Part shown: in pieces, positions 8,136-17,664 of the stretch
Numbering within the stretch: position 1 is the first letter of the stretch
Layout: every line of letters starts with the position of its first letter
NCBI GenBank assembly: GCA_964343605.1
Contig: CAYFKJ010000001.1
Coordinates: forward strand, 310,001-374,000
Length of the DNA stretch: 64,000 bases
Reading direction: 5' to 3'
DNA from: CAYFKJ01 sp964343605
GTDB taxonomy: Bacteria; Pseudomonadota; Alphaproteobacteria; UBA2966
Position numbers and translations under genes: made by a program
Notes under the pieces: model-generated
The model's database searches: none
Told to the model about the DNA's origin: nothing
What the model saw: the letters and a program-made list of their open reading frames with translations, nothing else

Positions 8136-9545
8136 ATGTCCGACGTCATGACCAAGGCTCCAGCGAAGAAGAGAGCAGCCAAGAAACCGGCGGCAAAGAA
8201 AAAAACCGCGCGGCGCCGCATCATCAAGCCGGACTGGATGTTCGATCCCGCCGCGGAAATGATCTCCAAACGGGCGCTCAAGGAACTGCAGCTCGCCAAA
8301 CTGCAGAAGACCGTTCGGGCGGCTTACAACAAAGTGCCGCACGTCCGGGCCAAGTTCGACGAGGCCGGCGTCAAGCCGAGGCATCTCAAGAAGCTCAGCG
8401 ACCTTCGCCACTTCCCCTTCGCGCGCAAGGCGGAGTTGCGCGAGAACTACCCCTTTGGCCTGTTCGCCGTGCCACGCGAGAAGATCGTTCGCATTCATGC
8501 CTCGTCCGGCACTACGGGCAAGCCGACCGTCGTCGGCTACACCAAGAAGGATCTCGCCGTCTGGGCCAATCTTATGGCGCGGCATCTCGCGGTGGCCGGG
8601 TCGCGCCCCGGCGACGTCATGCACAACGCCCTCGGCTACGGCCTGTTTACCGGCGGATTGGGATTCCACGACGGGTCGACCGCCATGGAAATGACCACCG
8701 TGCCGGTTGCCGCCGGCAACACGGAACGCCAATTGATGCTGCTGCAGGATTTCGGCGCCAATGTCCTGGCGTCGACGCCGTCCTATGCCCTCAACATCGC
8801 CGAGGTCGCCGAGGCCAACGGCATCAAACTGGGCACAGGCCCATTGCGCCTCGCGGTTTGCGGTGCTGAACCCGCCACCGACGCCATCCGCCAGGAAATC
8901 GCCAAGCGGCTGGGCGCGCTGGTGATCGATTCATATGGCCTTTCGGAGGTCATGGGCCCCGGCGTCACGGGCGAGTGCCTGGAAGGACACCTCGATGACA
9001 AAACGCCCGGCGGCCTGCATCTTTGGGAAGATCACTTCATCTTCGAGATCATCGATCCCAAAACGGAAGAACCGCTGCCCGACGGCGAACTCGGCGAACT
9101 GGTAATAACGACGCTGAGCAAGGAAGCGCTGCCCATGGTGCGCTACCGCACCGGCGACATTACGCGGATTTTTCCCGAGCCTTGCGTCTGCGGGCGCACG
9201 CACCGCCGCATGGCACGCGTGACGGGACGCAACGACGACATGCTGATCATCCGCGGGGTCAACCTCTACCCCTCGCTGATCGAGGAAGCGCTGGTCGGAT
9301 TCCCCGGTGTCGAGCCGCACTACCTGCTTGTCGTGCGCCGCGCCGGCGCCCTGGACACGCTGGATGTGGAGATCGAGGCCGCCGCCAAGGTCAAGAAATC
9401 GGGATACCCGGCGCTTGCCGGCAAGGTCGGCGATCACCTCAAGGCGAAGACGGGCGTCGCCTGCAAGGTCGTCGTCCGTGGACCCGGCAAGTTGCCGCGC
9501 TCCGAAGGTAAAGCGGTACGCGTTAAGGACTTGAGACAGAAATAG
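8136..9545 (+). CDS. AMP-forming aryl/arylacetate-CoA ligase (PaaK family) with lysine-rich N-terminus
   Basis: A 469-residue adenylate-forming enzyme. It has the P-loop SSGTTGKPTVVGYTKKD, the DSYGLSEVMGPGV motif, the YRTGD motif, and a C-terminal PRSEGKAVRV segment carrying the presumed catalytic lysine. These are hallmarks of phenylacetate-CoA ligase (PaaK/PadJ). The ATG at 8136 follows AGGG; the longer frame from 8043 overlaps the preceding gene and has no RBS. Residues 7-30 form an Ala/Lys-rich stretch (KAPAKKRAAKKPAAKKK) like a histone tail, which PaaK proteins normally lack. It probably activates phenylacetate, 4-hydroxyphenylacetate or a hydroxybenzoate for the neighbouring CoA-thioester enzymes. 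Confidence 0.82.
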   Translation: MSDVMTKAPAKKRAAKKPAAKKKTARRRIIKPDWMFDPAAEMISKRALKELQLAKLQKTVRAAYNKVPHVRAKFDEAGVKPRHLKKLSDLRHFPFARKAELRENYPFGLFAVPREKIVRIHASSGTTGKPTVVGYTKKDLAVWANLMARHLAVAGSRPGDVMHNALGYGLFTGGLGFHDGSTAMEMTTVPVAAGNTERQLMLLQDFGANVLASTPSYALNIAEVAEANGIKLGTGPLRLAVCGAEPATDAIRQEIAKRLGALVIDSYGLSEVMGPGVTGECLEGHLDDKTPGGLHLWEDHFIFEIIDPKTEEPLPDGELGELVITTLSKEALPMVRYRTGDITRIFPEPCVCGRTHRRMARVTGRNDDMLIIRGVNLYPSLIEEALVGFPGVEPHYLLVVRRAGALDTLDVEIEAAAKVKKSGYPALAGKVGDHLKAKTGVACKVVVRGPGKLPRSEGKAVRVKDLRQK

Positions 9546-9576
9546 CAAAGGCAAACAGACCTGGGGGGGTCGAACG

Positions 9577-10061
<485 letters not shown>

Positions 10062-10065
<4 letters not shown>

Positions 10066-12425
10066 GTTACCTCCCCAAGGACAAGACCTGGCCCGATCCC
10101 TCGCCCAAATCGGATCGCGACTTCAAGGGCGTCGGCGTACCGCTACCCCTTGTCGACGGCCCGGAAAAGGTCACCGGCCGCGCCAAGTATTCCGCCGACC
10201 TCGGCAATGACGCCCTGGCCGGTCGCATTCTGCACGGCGCCGTCAGCCATGCCGATATCATTTCCATCGACACCAGCAAGGCCGAGGCCCTGCCCGGCGT
10301 CATCGCCGTCATCACCGGCGATTTCTGCGACGAGCCCTACGGCATTCTGCCCATCGCCATGCTGGAGTACCCCCTGGCCCGCGACCGCGTGCGCTACCGC
10401 GGCGAACCGGTGGCCGCCGTTGCCGCCGTCGACGACGCCACCGCCGCCAAGGCCTGCGCGCTAATCGAAGTCGAATACAAGGAATTGCCGGCTTATTACA
10501 CCTCGGAAGAGGCCCGCGCGCCCGACGCCGTGCAGCTTCACGAGGAACGCCCCGGCAATCTCGAACGCGACGTCCACTTCGAACTGGGCGATACCGAGGC
10601 GGGCTTCGCGGAGGCCGATCTGGTGGTCGAGGAGAACTACCAGTGCGCCGAAGTCAACCAGGTGCACATGGAGCCCAACGCGGCCGTGGCCGAGTTCGAT
10701 GCCCTGCGCAATCGCCTGACCATCTGGCCCTCGACCCAAGTGCCGTTCTATGGCCACCTGATCTTTGCTCGCTGCACCGGCCTGGAAAAAGGCCAGGTGC
10801 GCGTGGTCAAACCATTTGTCGGCGGCGGATTCGGGGCGCGCACGGAGACCCTGCACCACGAGATCATTGCCTGTCTGCTGGCCAAGGCGACGGGCGGGCG
10901 CGTGCGCCTCAACACCAACCGCGAGGAAACCTTCGTGGTCCACCGCGGCCGGCCCGACACGCAGCTTCGCCTGAAAATGGGCATGACCAAGGCCGGCAAG
11001 ATCACGGCCATCGAACTGGAGACCACTCAGCGCGGCGGCGCCTATTCGAGCTACGGCATCGTCACCATCATTTACGCCGGCGCCCTGATCTACGGCATCT
11101 ACGACGTGCCGGCGGCCAAGTACGACGGCTACCGCGTGCTGACCAATACGCCGCCCTGCGGCGCCTTTCGCGGTCACGGCACGGTCAATACGCGCTTCGC
11201 CATCGAGAACCAGCTCGACCGCATGGCCAAGGAACTGGGCCTCGACCCCTTCGAGGTACGCCGCGCCAACCTGCTGAAAACGCCGACCTTCACGCCCAAC
11301 GACATCATGGTGATGTCGTATGGCCTGCCGGAATGCATGGACTGGGTGGAGAAGGCCTCCGGCTGGCACGAGCGCAAGGACAACATGCCGCCCAACAAGG
11401 CGCTGGGCATGGCGTGTTCGCACTACATCTCGGGCGCCGCCAAGCCGGTGCACTGGACGGGCGAGCCGCACGCGGTGATCAACCTCAAACTCGATTTCGA
11501 CGGCGCCGTGACGGTGCTGACGGGAGCGGCGGACATCGGCCAGGGGTCTTCGACCATTCTCGTGCAGTGCGTCTCCGAAGTGCTCAACATCGAGCCCGAA
11601 AAGATCCGCATCATCGCCAACGATTCCGAGATCACGCCCAAGGACAACGGCTCCTATTCCTCACGCGTCACCTTCATGGTGGGCAATGCCGCCATCGATG
11701 CCGCCAAGAACCTGCGGGCGGTGCTGGTGGAGGCGGCGGCGGCCAAGCTCGACGCCAAACCCGAGGACATCGAAATCGCCGGCTCCCTCTACCGCGTCGC
11801 CGGCGGACAGGATCCGGGCATCGAATACATGGACGTCGTGATCGAAGCGCTGCGCGACGAGGGCACGATCACGACAAAGGGCACGTTCTCGACGCCGGTG
11901 GAAGCGCAAGGCGGCCGCAAGTACCGCGGCGCGGCCGTCGGTCCGACCATGGGCTTCTCTTACGCCGCACAGGTGGTCGAGGTCGAGGTCGATCCCGATA
12001 CGGCCCAGGTCACGGTGGAAAAGGTTTGGGTCGCACATGATTGCGGCTACGCCCTCAACCCCCTCAGCGTCGAAGGGCAAATCCAGGGCTCCGTCTGGAT
12101 GGGCATGGGTCAGGCGCTGTCGGAGGAGACGCGCTACCACAACGGCCTGCTGATCAGCGGCAACATGCTGGATTACCGCGTGCCCACCATTGTCGAATCG
12201 CCGCCCATCGAGGCCAAGATCATCGAAAGCGTCGATCCCAACGGCCCGTTCGGGGCCAAGGAAGCCGGTGAAGGGTCGCTGTCGAGCTTCATTCCGGCCT
12301 TGGCCAACGCCATCGAGGCGGCCACCGGCGTGCGGCCCCTCGAAACCCCGATGACCCCAGACCGGTTGTTCGAAGCCCAGGCCCGCAAGGAGCGCGAAGA
12401 CCGCGCCCGCGAAGCGGCCGAGTGA
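10062..12425 (+). CDS. hcrA: 4-hydroxybenzoyl-CoA reductase molybdenum subunit (HcrA/HbaC-like)
   Basis: A 787-residue molybdenum-cofactor-binding subunit of the xanthine oxidase family. Recognisable segments are GGGFGARTETLHHE, CGAFRGHGTVNTRFA, the GAADIGQGSSTILVQ stretch, and FGAKEAGEGSLSS near the C-terminus, which contains the glutamate region of the active site. It overlaps the small subunit by ATGA, and the FAD subunit follows 10 bases after its stop. The enzyme reductively removes the para-hydroxyl group of 4-hydroxybenzoyl-CoA to give benzoyl-CoA in anaerobic aromatic degradation. Subunit family is certain; substrate is inferred from the locus. Confidence 0.83.
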
Positions 12426-12435
12426 GGAGGTAGCA

Positions 12436-13440
12436 ATGGAAGTCCTTCCCGAATTCACCCTGCACCGCCCCTCCTCCCTGTCCGAGGCTTTGGAAATCCG
12501 CGGCGACGTCGACGAAGCCCGCTACATCTCCGGCGGCACGGACCTGATGGCCAACGTCCGCCGGGGTCTGACGCCGAGCGCCAATCTGATCGATCTGACG
12601 GGTGTTGAGGAACTCCAAAGCCTCAAAATCGACGACGAGGGCCTGCATATCGGCGCGGCCGTGACGTTGGCCGAAATCGCACGCCATGAAACCATCGTCC
12701 GCGACTACCCAGTCCTGGCCGAAGCGGCGGCGGCTGTTGCCGGTCCGACCCACCGGGAGGCCGCGACCATCGGCGGCAACCTCTGCCTGGACACACGTTG
12801 CTTCTTCTACAATCAAAGCCAATGGTGGCGGGACAGCAACGACGGCTGCCTCAAGTACGAGGGCGAGATTTGCCACGTCGTGCCGACCTCAAAGCGTTGT
12901 TACGCGGCCTATTCAGGTGACGTGGCACCCTCCCTGCTGGTGCTGAACGCCGAGCTCGACCTCGCCGGCCCGAGCGGCAACCGCCGCGTACCGGTGACCG
13001 ACCTCTTCAACAACGACGGCATCGAGTACCTCAACCTGCAGCCCGGCGAGATGGTCGCCGCCGTTCACGTACCGGCGGAGAGTGCGACGCCAGGCGGATC
13101 CGGTTCGGCCTCGGCCTACGTCAAGCTGCGCATCCGCGGCTCAATCGACTTCCCCCTGGCCGGTGTCGCCGTCAGGACCGCCATCTCCGACGGCAAGTTG
13201 ACTTCACTGTCCGCGGCTCTGACCGGAACGAACTCCTCACCGGTCGCCATCGACGGCCTTGACGATTTTGTCGGCTCGCCCTTCGATGACGACGCAGCGG
13301 ACGCCTTCGCCAAGTTGGTTCAGAAAGGCATCAGCCCGGTTCACACGACCACGACCCAACCCCAGTACCGCCGCCGTTCTGTCACCGCCATGGCCAAACG
13401 GCTGGCGTTGAGGCTGGTAGCGGAAGCAAGCGGGGCTTGA
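12436..13440 (+). CDS. hcrB: 4-hydroxybenzoyl-CoA reductase FAD subunit with extra [4Fe-4S] cluster (HcrB/HbaD-like)
   Basis: A 334-residue CO-dehydrogenase-type FAD-binding subunit (SGGTDLMANVR and TIGGNLC flavin motifs). What makes it specific is the insertion after GGNLCLDTRC: cysteines at 122, 138, 146 and 155, within CFFYNQSQWWRDSNDGC, GEICHVVP and KRCYAAYSGDVAP. This is the hallmark of the beta subunit of 4-hydroxybenzoyl-CoA reductase, which carries an additional [4Fe-4S] cluster absent from xanthine dehydrogenases. A GGAGG lies just upstream of the ATG. It is the last gene of the aromatic module; the strand-same small ORF and GNAT gene that follow have their own promoter. Confidence 0.88.
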   Translation: MEVLPEFTLHRPSSLSEALEIRGDVDEARYISGGTDLMANVRRGLTPSANLIDLTGVEELQSLKIDDEGLHIGAAVTLAEIARHETIVRDYPVLAEAAAAVAGPTHREAATIGGNLCLDTRCFFYNQSQWWRDSNDGCLKYEGEICHVVPTSKRCYAAYSGDVAPSLLVLNAELDLAGPSGNRRVPVTDLFNNDGIEYLNLQPGEMVAAVHVPAESATPGGSGSASAYVKLRIRGSIDFPLAGVAVRTAISDGKLTSLSAALTGTNSSPVAIDGLDDFVGSPFDDDAADAFAKLVQKGISPVHTTTTQPQYRRRSVTAMAKRLALRLVAEASGA

Positions 13441-13463
13441 ACTTCCCGCAAGCTGACTTCTGG

Positions 13464-13549
13464 GGCATGGACTCCCGCTTTCGCGGGAGTGACGACGTGA
13501 CGTACGGCATTCTGTGATCGTCATTCCCGCGAAAGCGGGAATCCATGCC
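13464..13549. repeat. REP-like inverted repeat, copy 1
   Basis: Two 32-base arms (13464-13495 and 13518-13549) are reverse complements with two differences, and each arm contains its own small hairpin, TCCCGC-TTTC-GCGGGA. A second copy of the same design is at 30215-30300. Such doubled hairpins are typical of intergenic REP/BIME elements in alphaproteobacteria. It lies 23 bases after the hcrB-like stop and may protect or terminate that transcript. Confidence 0.8.
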
Positions 13550-13625
13550 GTGGATACGCCCCAAAGAAAAGCAATTCGTCAAAACGGCAAAATGCCAAAA
13601 AAATAGAATCATTCGATTTGATTTG

Positions 13626-13669
13626 TTGACTCCCGCCTCTAAATCTGTATTTTGGTACTTGTATACCAA
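13626..13669 (+). promoter_or_regulatory. Sigma-70 promoter overlapped by an inverted-repeat operator
   Basis: TTGACT (13626-13631) and TATTTT (13648-13653) are separated by 16 bases. Immediately over the -10 end is a perfect 6-6-6 palindrome, TTGGTA-CTTGTA-TACCAA (13652-13669). The shape and sequence resemble GntR/FadR-type operators, so repression of the small ORF and GNAT gene downstream is likely. The cognate regulator is unknown. Confidence 0.6.
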
Positions 13670-13708
13670 TTAAACACCGTTTGGAATTTCAGGGTGGGGT
13701 CCGAACTG

Positions 13709-13882
13709 ATGATCAAGCAAGTCGAGTTAGTTGAATTCGGGAGTTGGCTGGTGAGCGGCGCCGTTAATGCGGCCGAGCAATTTGTCGATCAATTGTTGCC
13801 GTTCGAAACACCGCTGACGCCCATTGGAAACAGCAAAACCGGTCCCGCGACAAGCCTTGTCGTTATCCGGAAGAGCTCATAG
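13709..13882 (+). CDS. Small hypothetical protein
   Basis: A 57-residue ORF beginning MIKQVELVEFGSW and ending SLVVIRKSS. It lies between a convincing promoter/operator and the GNAT gene, whose ATG is 18 bases after its stop. The ribosome binding site is weak (GGGTGGGG about 10 bases upstream). No family is recognised and no signal peptide or metal motif is visible. It may be a genuine small protein of the GNAT transcription unit or merely leader sequence. Confidence 0.4.
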   Translation: MIKQVELVEFGSWLVSGAVNAAEQFVDQLLPFETPLTPIGNSKTGPATSLVVIRKSS

Positions 13883-13900
13883 GACAACGGAGACCTGACG

Positions 13901-14839
13901 ATGACGAGTACCCATGCCTCACGGCCCCTGAAGGCCGAAGATCTAGACGAAGTCATTGAGATCGACCGCCAGCACATTGGCCGGTCCCGCCGGGGCTATC
14001 TGACCAAACGGGTCGATGCCGCTTTGGCCGATCCGGCCCACCACATCCAGGTCGGCATCGATGCCGAGGGCGGCGTCGCGGGCTACCTGTTGGCCCGCAT
14101 CATCGAGGGTGAATTCGGCCGCGACAAATCCGTCGTACTCGAGGACATGGGTGTCGATCCGGTACACGATCACCAGGGCATCGGCAAGGAACTGATCTCC
14201 GGCCTGGACGATGTCATGCGCCAAAAGGGCGTTCGCGTCGTGCAGACCAATGCCGGTTGGAAAGCCCACGATCTTCTGCGCTTCTTCGACCATCAGGGCT
14301 TCGTCATGGCGCCGCGCCACGTGGTGGAATGCGGCACCGACCTCGCCAACAAGGTGACGGATGACGACGTCGAGGAAAATGGCGGCTCCCTGGCGCGCGA
14401 TCGCGTCTTTGTTCGTTTGATGACATCTGAAGATGCCGACGCCATCGCCGGCATCGACGCCGCCGTCACCGGACAGGACCGGGCCGACTACCTGAAGCGC
14501 GCCGTTGCCGAGGCTTTGAACGGTTCGGCCATCCGGGTTTCCCTGGTCGCCGAGGTTGACGGCCATGTCGTCGGCTTCATCATGGCCCGCATGGACTTCG
14601 GTGATTTCGGTCAGACCGATCCGGTCGCCGTCATCGACACCCTGGGCGTCAAGCCCGACCAGGGTCATCAGGGCATCGGCGCGGCGCTCCTGTCGCAGCT
14701 CCTTATGAACCTATCGGGCCTCCAGGTCGAACGGGTGCGCACCGAGATCGCCCGCGAAAATTTCGACCTCCTGGCCTTCCTTTATCGTCACGGCTTTGCT
14801 CCGTCGGATCAGTTGGCGCTCGAGCGCGAGGTCGCCTGA
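13901..14839 (+). CDS. Tandem GNAT N-acetyltransferase
   Basis: A 312-residue protein made of two GNAT domains. The first (residues 5-150) has the acetyl-CoA loop VHDHQGIGKELI. The second (residues 168-310) has PDQGHQGIGAALLSQ. Both retain the Q/RxxGxG/A signature, so both may bind acetyl-CoA. Targets of such tandem GNATs are mostly unknown. Placed just downstream of an acyl-CoA ligase module, it could acetylate and silence the ligase, as protein acetyltransferases do to BadA/HbaA in Rhodopseudomonas. That link is inference only. Confidence 0.8.
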   Translation: MTSTHASRPLKAEDLDEVIEIDRQHIGRSRRGYLTKRVDAALADPAHHIQVGIDAEGGVAGYLLARIIEGEFGRDKSVVLEDMGVDPVHDHQGIGKELISGLDDVMRQKGVRVVQTNAGWKAHDLLRFFDHQGFVMAPRHVVECGTDLANKVTDDDVEENGGSLARDRVFVRLMTSEDADAIAGIDAAVTGQDRADYLKRAVAEALNGSAIRVSLVAEVDGHVVGFIMARMDFGDFGQTDPVAVIDTLGVKPDQGHQGIGAALLSQLLMNLSGLQVERVRTEIARENFDLLAFLYRHGFAPSDQLALEREVA

Positions 14840-14871
14840 TCCACTCCCAGACTTTCCTCCCCCAAACTAAA

Positions 14872-14905
14872 AGGGCCATCGATCGTTCGGTGGCCCTCTT
14901 TTTTT
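14872..14905 (+). terminator. Rho-independent terminator between convergent genes
   Basis: AGGGCCA / TGGCCCT stem (14872-14878 and 14891-14897) with a 12-base loop is followed by a run of T residues to 14905 and preceded by AAAA. It can serve both the GNAT gene and the convergent Lrp gene. Confidence 0.8.
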
Positions 14906-14923
14906 CGATGAAGGGGTAGGCCG

Positions 14924-15397
14924 TCAGTCTTCGACAGGCACTCCCGGCTGGTATTTGGACTGGCGGATCGAGAGGGCGCTGCGGACGTGAGCAACGTTGG
15001 GCGCCGCGGTCAATTCGGTCGTGAGGAACGTCTGGTAGGCATCCCAGTCCTTGGCGACGACGCGGACCAGGAAGTCCGCCTCGCCCACCAGCATGTGGCA
15101 TTCGCGCACCATCGGCCAGGCCGCGGCCCGCTCCTCGAAGGCCTTGAGGTCGACTTCGGCCTGGCTGTCGAGACCGACCTGGGCGAACACGGTCACGCCG
15201 AAGCCCAGCTCCTCGGCGTTCAGGTCGGCGTGATAACCCCTGATGTAGCCGGCGGCTTCGAGAGCCCGAACACGGCGCAGACAGGGCGGCGCGGATATGC
15301 CGACCATGGCGGCCAGCTTGACGTTGGTGATGCGGCCATCTTCCTGCAGCGTTTTTAGGATACGTTTGTCGATATCATCCAGTTTGACGCGCGCCAC
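14924..15397 (-). CDS. Lrp/AsnC family transcriptional regulator
   Basis: A 157-residue protein with the N-terminal Lrp helix-turn-helix (LDDIDKRILKTLQEDGRIT... then VGISAPPCLRRVRALEAAG) and a C-terminal RAM ligand-binding fold (VECHMLVGEADFLVRVV-like segment, here VRECHMLVGEADFLVRVVA). Lrp proteins are octameric regulators of amino-acid metabolism. It is transcribed towards the tandem GNAT gene and away from the ELM1 gene, with an AT-rich 213-base divergent region in between. The target is not evident. Confidence 0.9.
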   Translation of the reverse strand: MARVKLDDIDKRILKTLQEDGRITNVKLAAMVGISAPPCLRRVRALEAAGYIRGYHADLNAEELGFGVTVFAQVGLDSQAEVDLKAFEERAAAWPMVRECHMLVGEADFLVRVVAKDWDAYQTFLTTELTAAPNVAHVRSALSIRQSKYQPGVPVED

Positions 15398-15610
15398 GCC
15401 GCTTCCTTCCCTCGAATTTCCGCCTTCGGGAGTGGTTTCCCGCTGATTTGACGGCTATTAGTTTTGTAATAAAATTTCACGCTTGGCGCAATAATGTTTC
15501 CAAAACGATTAGCGGAATTTTGCTGATATTGGGGCGCCCGCGTCCCTTGCCAAGCCGTCTTAGGGCCTGTATCAGAGCGGGTGGGGATAAGTTGAATTGA
15601 ATGGCCGGAC

Positions 15611-16570
15611 ATGAGTGAAAAGACCTGCTGGGTCGTCACCGAGGGAAAGGCGGGCATGGAAAACCAGGCCCTGGGCCTGGCCGAAGCGATCGGTTATTCC
15701 ATTAGCGTTAAACGGGTTGCCGTCCGTTCGCCGTGGCGCAACCTGCCCTCGGCCCTCTGGTTCCGTCCTCTTCAAGCGCTGCACCCCTCGGGTGATCTGC
15801 TCGAACCGCCCTGGCCCGATCTGCTGATCGGCTGCGGGCGGCTGTCGATCCCGCTCAGCATTGCCGTGCGCCAAGCCAGCGGCGGCAAGACCTACACCGT
15901 TCAGATGCAGCATCCCAGGGTGTCGTTCTCCAAATTCGACCTCGTGGTGCCGCCCCGCCACGACCATGCCTCCGGTCCCAACGTGATCGAAACCAAGGGT
16001 GCCGTGCACCGCGTCACGCCTGAAAAGCTGGCCGCGGAAGCGGACAAATTCCGCGATTCGCTCGCCCACCTGCCCCGGCCGCTCGTCGCCGTCCTGGTAG
16101 GCGGCAACAGCAAGGTCCACAAACTGACGGCCGATGCGACCTACACGCTTGGCGCCAACCTCAAGAAAATCGTCGTTCACGGCGCAGGACTCGCCGTCAC
16201 GGCGTCGCGCCGCACCGGGGTCGATAACGAGCGCATACTGCGCGACATGCTCGATCGCAAGAAGGCGTTGATGTGGGACGGCGCGGGCGAAAACCCTTAC
16301 TTCGGTTATCTTGGATTGGCGGACGCCATCATCGTCACCAGCGACAGCGTCTCGATGGTTTCGGAGGCGGCCTCGACCGGCAAGCCCGTCTATATCGCCG
16401 AACTGGAGGGCGGCAGCCGCAAGTTCGACGAGTTCCACGCCCTTCTGAGCGCCGACGGCCACACCCGCCCCTTTACCGGCGAGTTGGAGGACGACTGGAC
16501 CCCGCCCCGCCTCGATGACACCGAACGCGTCGCAGCCGAGGTGCTGAAACGCCTGGCGGAGCGGGGCTAG
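15611..16570 (+). CDS. ELM1/DUF1022 family protein
   Basis: A 319-residue protein related to plant mitochondrial fission factor ELM1 and to bacterial DUF1022 proteins, which have a GT-B glycosyltransferase-like fold. Typical pieces are WVVTEGKAGMENQALGLAEA at the start, DLLIGCGRLSIP, VQMQHPRV, FDLVVPPRHD, VLVGGNSK and VTSDSVSMVSEAASTGKPV. The last resembles the nucleotide-sugar binding end of GT-B enzymes. The biochemical role in bacteria is not established. It precedes trxB by 78 bases. Confidence 0.85.
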   Translation: MSEKTCWVVTEGKAGMENQALGLAEAIGYSISVKRVAVRSPWRNLPSALWFRPLQALHPSGDLLEPPWPDLLIGCGRLSIPLSIAVRQASGGKTYTVQMQHPRVSFSKFDLVVPPRHDHASGPNVIETKGAVHRVTPEKLAAEADKFRDSLAHLPRPLVAVLVGGNSKVHKLTADATYTLGANLKKIVVHGAGLAVTASRRTGVDNERILRDMLDRKKALMWDGAGENPYFGYLGLADAIIVTSDSVSMVSEAASTGKPVYIAELEGGSRKFDEFHALLSADGHTRPFTGELEDDWTPPRLDDTERVAAEVLKRLAERG

Positions 16571-16591
16571 CCGCGCCGTCAATGACTCCCC

Positions 16592-16618
16592 TTGCGACTC
16601 CGGGCCGGCCTCTATACA
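16592..16618 (+). promoter_or_regulatory. Possible trxB promoter
   Basis: TTGCGA (16592-16597) and TATACA (16613-16618) are spaced by 15 bases and lie 31 bases before the trxB start codon. The spacing is slightly short for sigma-70, so this is tentative. Confidence 0.35.
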
Positions 16619-16648
16619 TACAGGAGGGCATTGAGAGGAGTTGTCCGG

Positions 16649-17617
16649 ATGTCAGAAACCCATCGCACCAAAGTTCTCATTATCGGTTCGGGCCCGGCGG
16701 GCTACACGGCGGCGATTTACGCCGCTCGCGCCAGTCTTGACCCCCTTATGGTGCGCGGATTGGAGCCCGGCGGACAGCTTACGATCACCACCGACGTGGA
16801 AAACTACCCCGGTTTCGCTGACGTCATCCAGGGCCCCTGGCTGATGGAACAGATGGAGGCCCAGGCCGCCCACGTCGGCACCCAGATGATCGACGACGTC
16901 ATCGTTTCGGTCGATTTCTCCAAGCGACCGTTTATCGCCATCGGCGATTCGGGCGATGAGTACATCGGCGATACCGTCCTCATCTGCACCGGCGCGCAGG
17001 CGCGCTGGCTGGGCCTGCCGTCGGAGGAGAAGTTCCAGGGCTTCGGCGTCTCGGCTTGCGCCACCTGCGACGGGTTTTTCTACCGCGGCAAGGAAGTGCT
17101 GGTGATCGGCGGCGGCAACACGGCCGTCGAGGAAGCCATCTACCTCACCAACCATGCCGACAAGGTGACGCTGATCCACCGCCGCGACGAACTGCGCTCG
17201 GAAAAGATCCTGCAGCAACGCCTGTTCGCCAATCCGAAGATCGAAGTGGTGTGGGATTCGGTGCTGGAGGAAATCCTGGGCGACGAAGACCCCCTCGGCG
17301 TGACCGGCGGCCGCATCAGACACGTCAAGACCGGCGAGGTGACCGACATCCCGGCCCACGGCGTCTTCATCGCCATCGGCCATTCGCCGGCCACGGCGCT
17401 GTTCAGGGGCCAGGTCGAAATGGACGAGAACGGCTACATCCACACCGAGCCCGATTCGACGGCGACCAGCGTGGCGGGCGTTTACGCCGCCGGCGACGTA
17501 CAGGACCACATTTACCGCCAGGCTGTCACGGCGGCCGGTACGGGCTGCATGGCGGCGCTGGAGGCCGAGAAGTTCATCGCCGAAACGGAAGCGGACACCG
17601 CCGCCGCCGCCGAATAG
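16649..17617 (+). CDS. trxB: Thioredoxin reductase
   Basis: A 322-residue FAD/NADPH disulfide reductase. It has the FAD motif GSGPAGYTAAIYAAR, the redox pair C137-A-T-C140 in SACATCDGFF, the NADPH motif VIGGGNTAVEEA, and the C-terminal FAD contact YAAGDVQDHIYRQA. It reduces thioredoxin with NADPH in the cytoplasm. The ATG at 16649 has GAGGAG 8 bases upstream; an earlier in-frame start at 16592 falls in the promoter region. The length matches the family. Confidence 0.95.
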   Translation: MSETHRTKVLIIGSGPAGYTAAIYAARASLDPLMVRGLEPGGQLTITTDVENYPGFADVIQGPWLMEQMEAQAAHVGTQMIDDVIVSVDFSKRPFIAIGDSGDEYIGDTVLICTGAQARWLGLPSEEKFQGFGVSACATCDGFFYRGKEVLVIGGGNTAVEEAIYLTNHADKVTLIHRRDELRSEKILQQRLFANPKIEVVWDSVLEEILGDEDPLGVTGGRIRHVKTGEVTDIPAHGVFIAIGHSPATALFRGQVEMDENGYIHTEPDSTATSVAGVYAAGDVQDHIYRQAVTAAGTGCMAALEAEKFIAETEADTAAAAE

Positions 17618-17664
17618 TTCAGCCTGCTGACAGCGGCCGTCGTCGCGGGTTACACTCCCGCCCC

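Noticed and set aside
10461..11471. 336-codon open frame on the minus strand
   Set aside because: Shadow of the molybdenum subunit; composition (His/Gly/Val-rich) is typical of antisense frames of GC-rich genes.
17056..17664. Long N-terminal extension of the LysR frame into trxB
   Set aside because: The extension is the off-frame reading of trxB; the canonical LysR helix-turn-helix begins at 17665.
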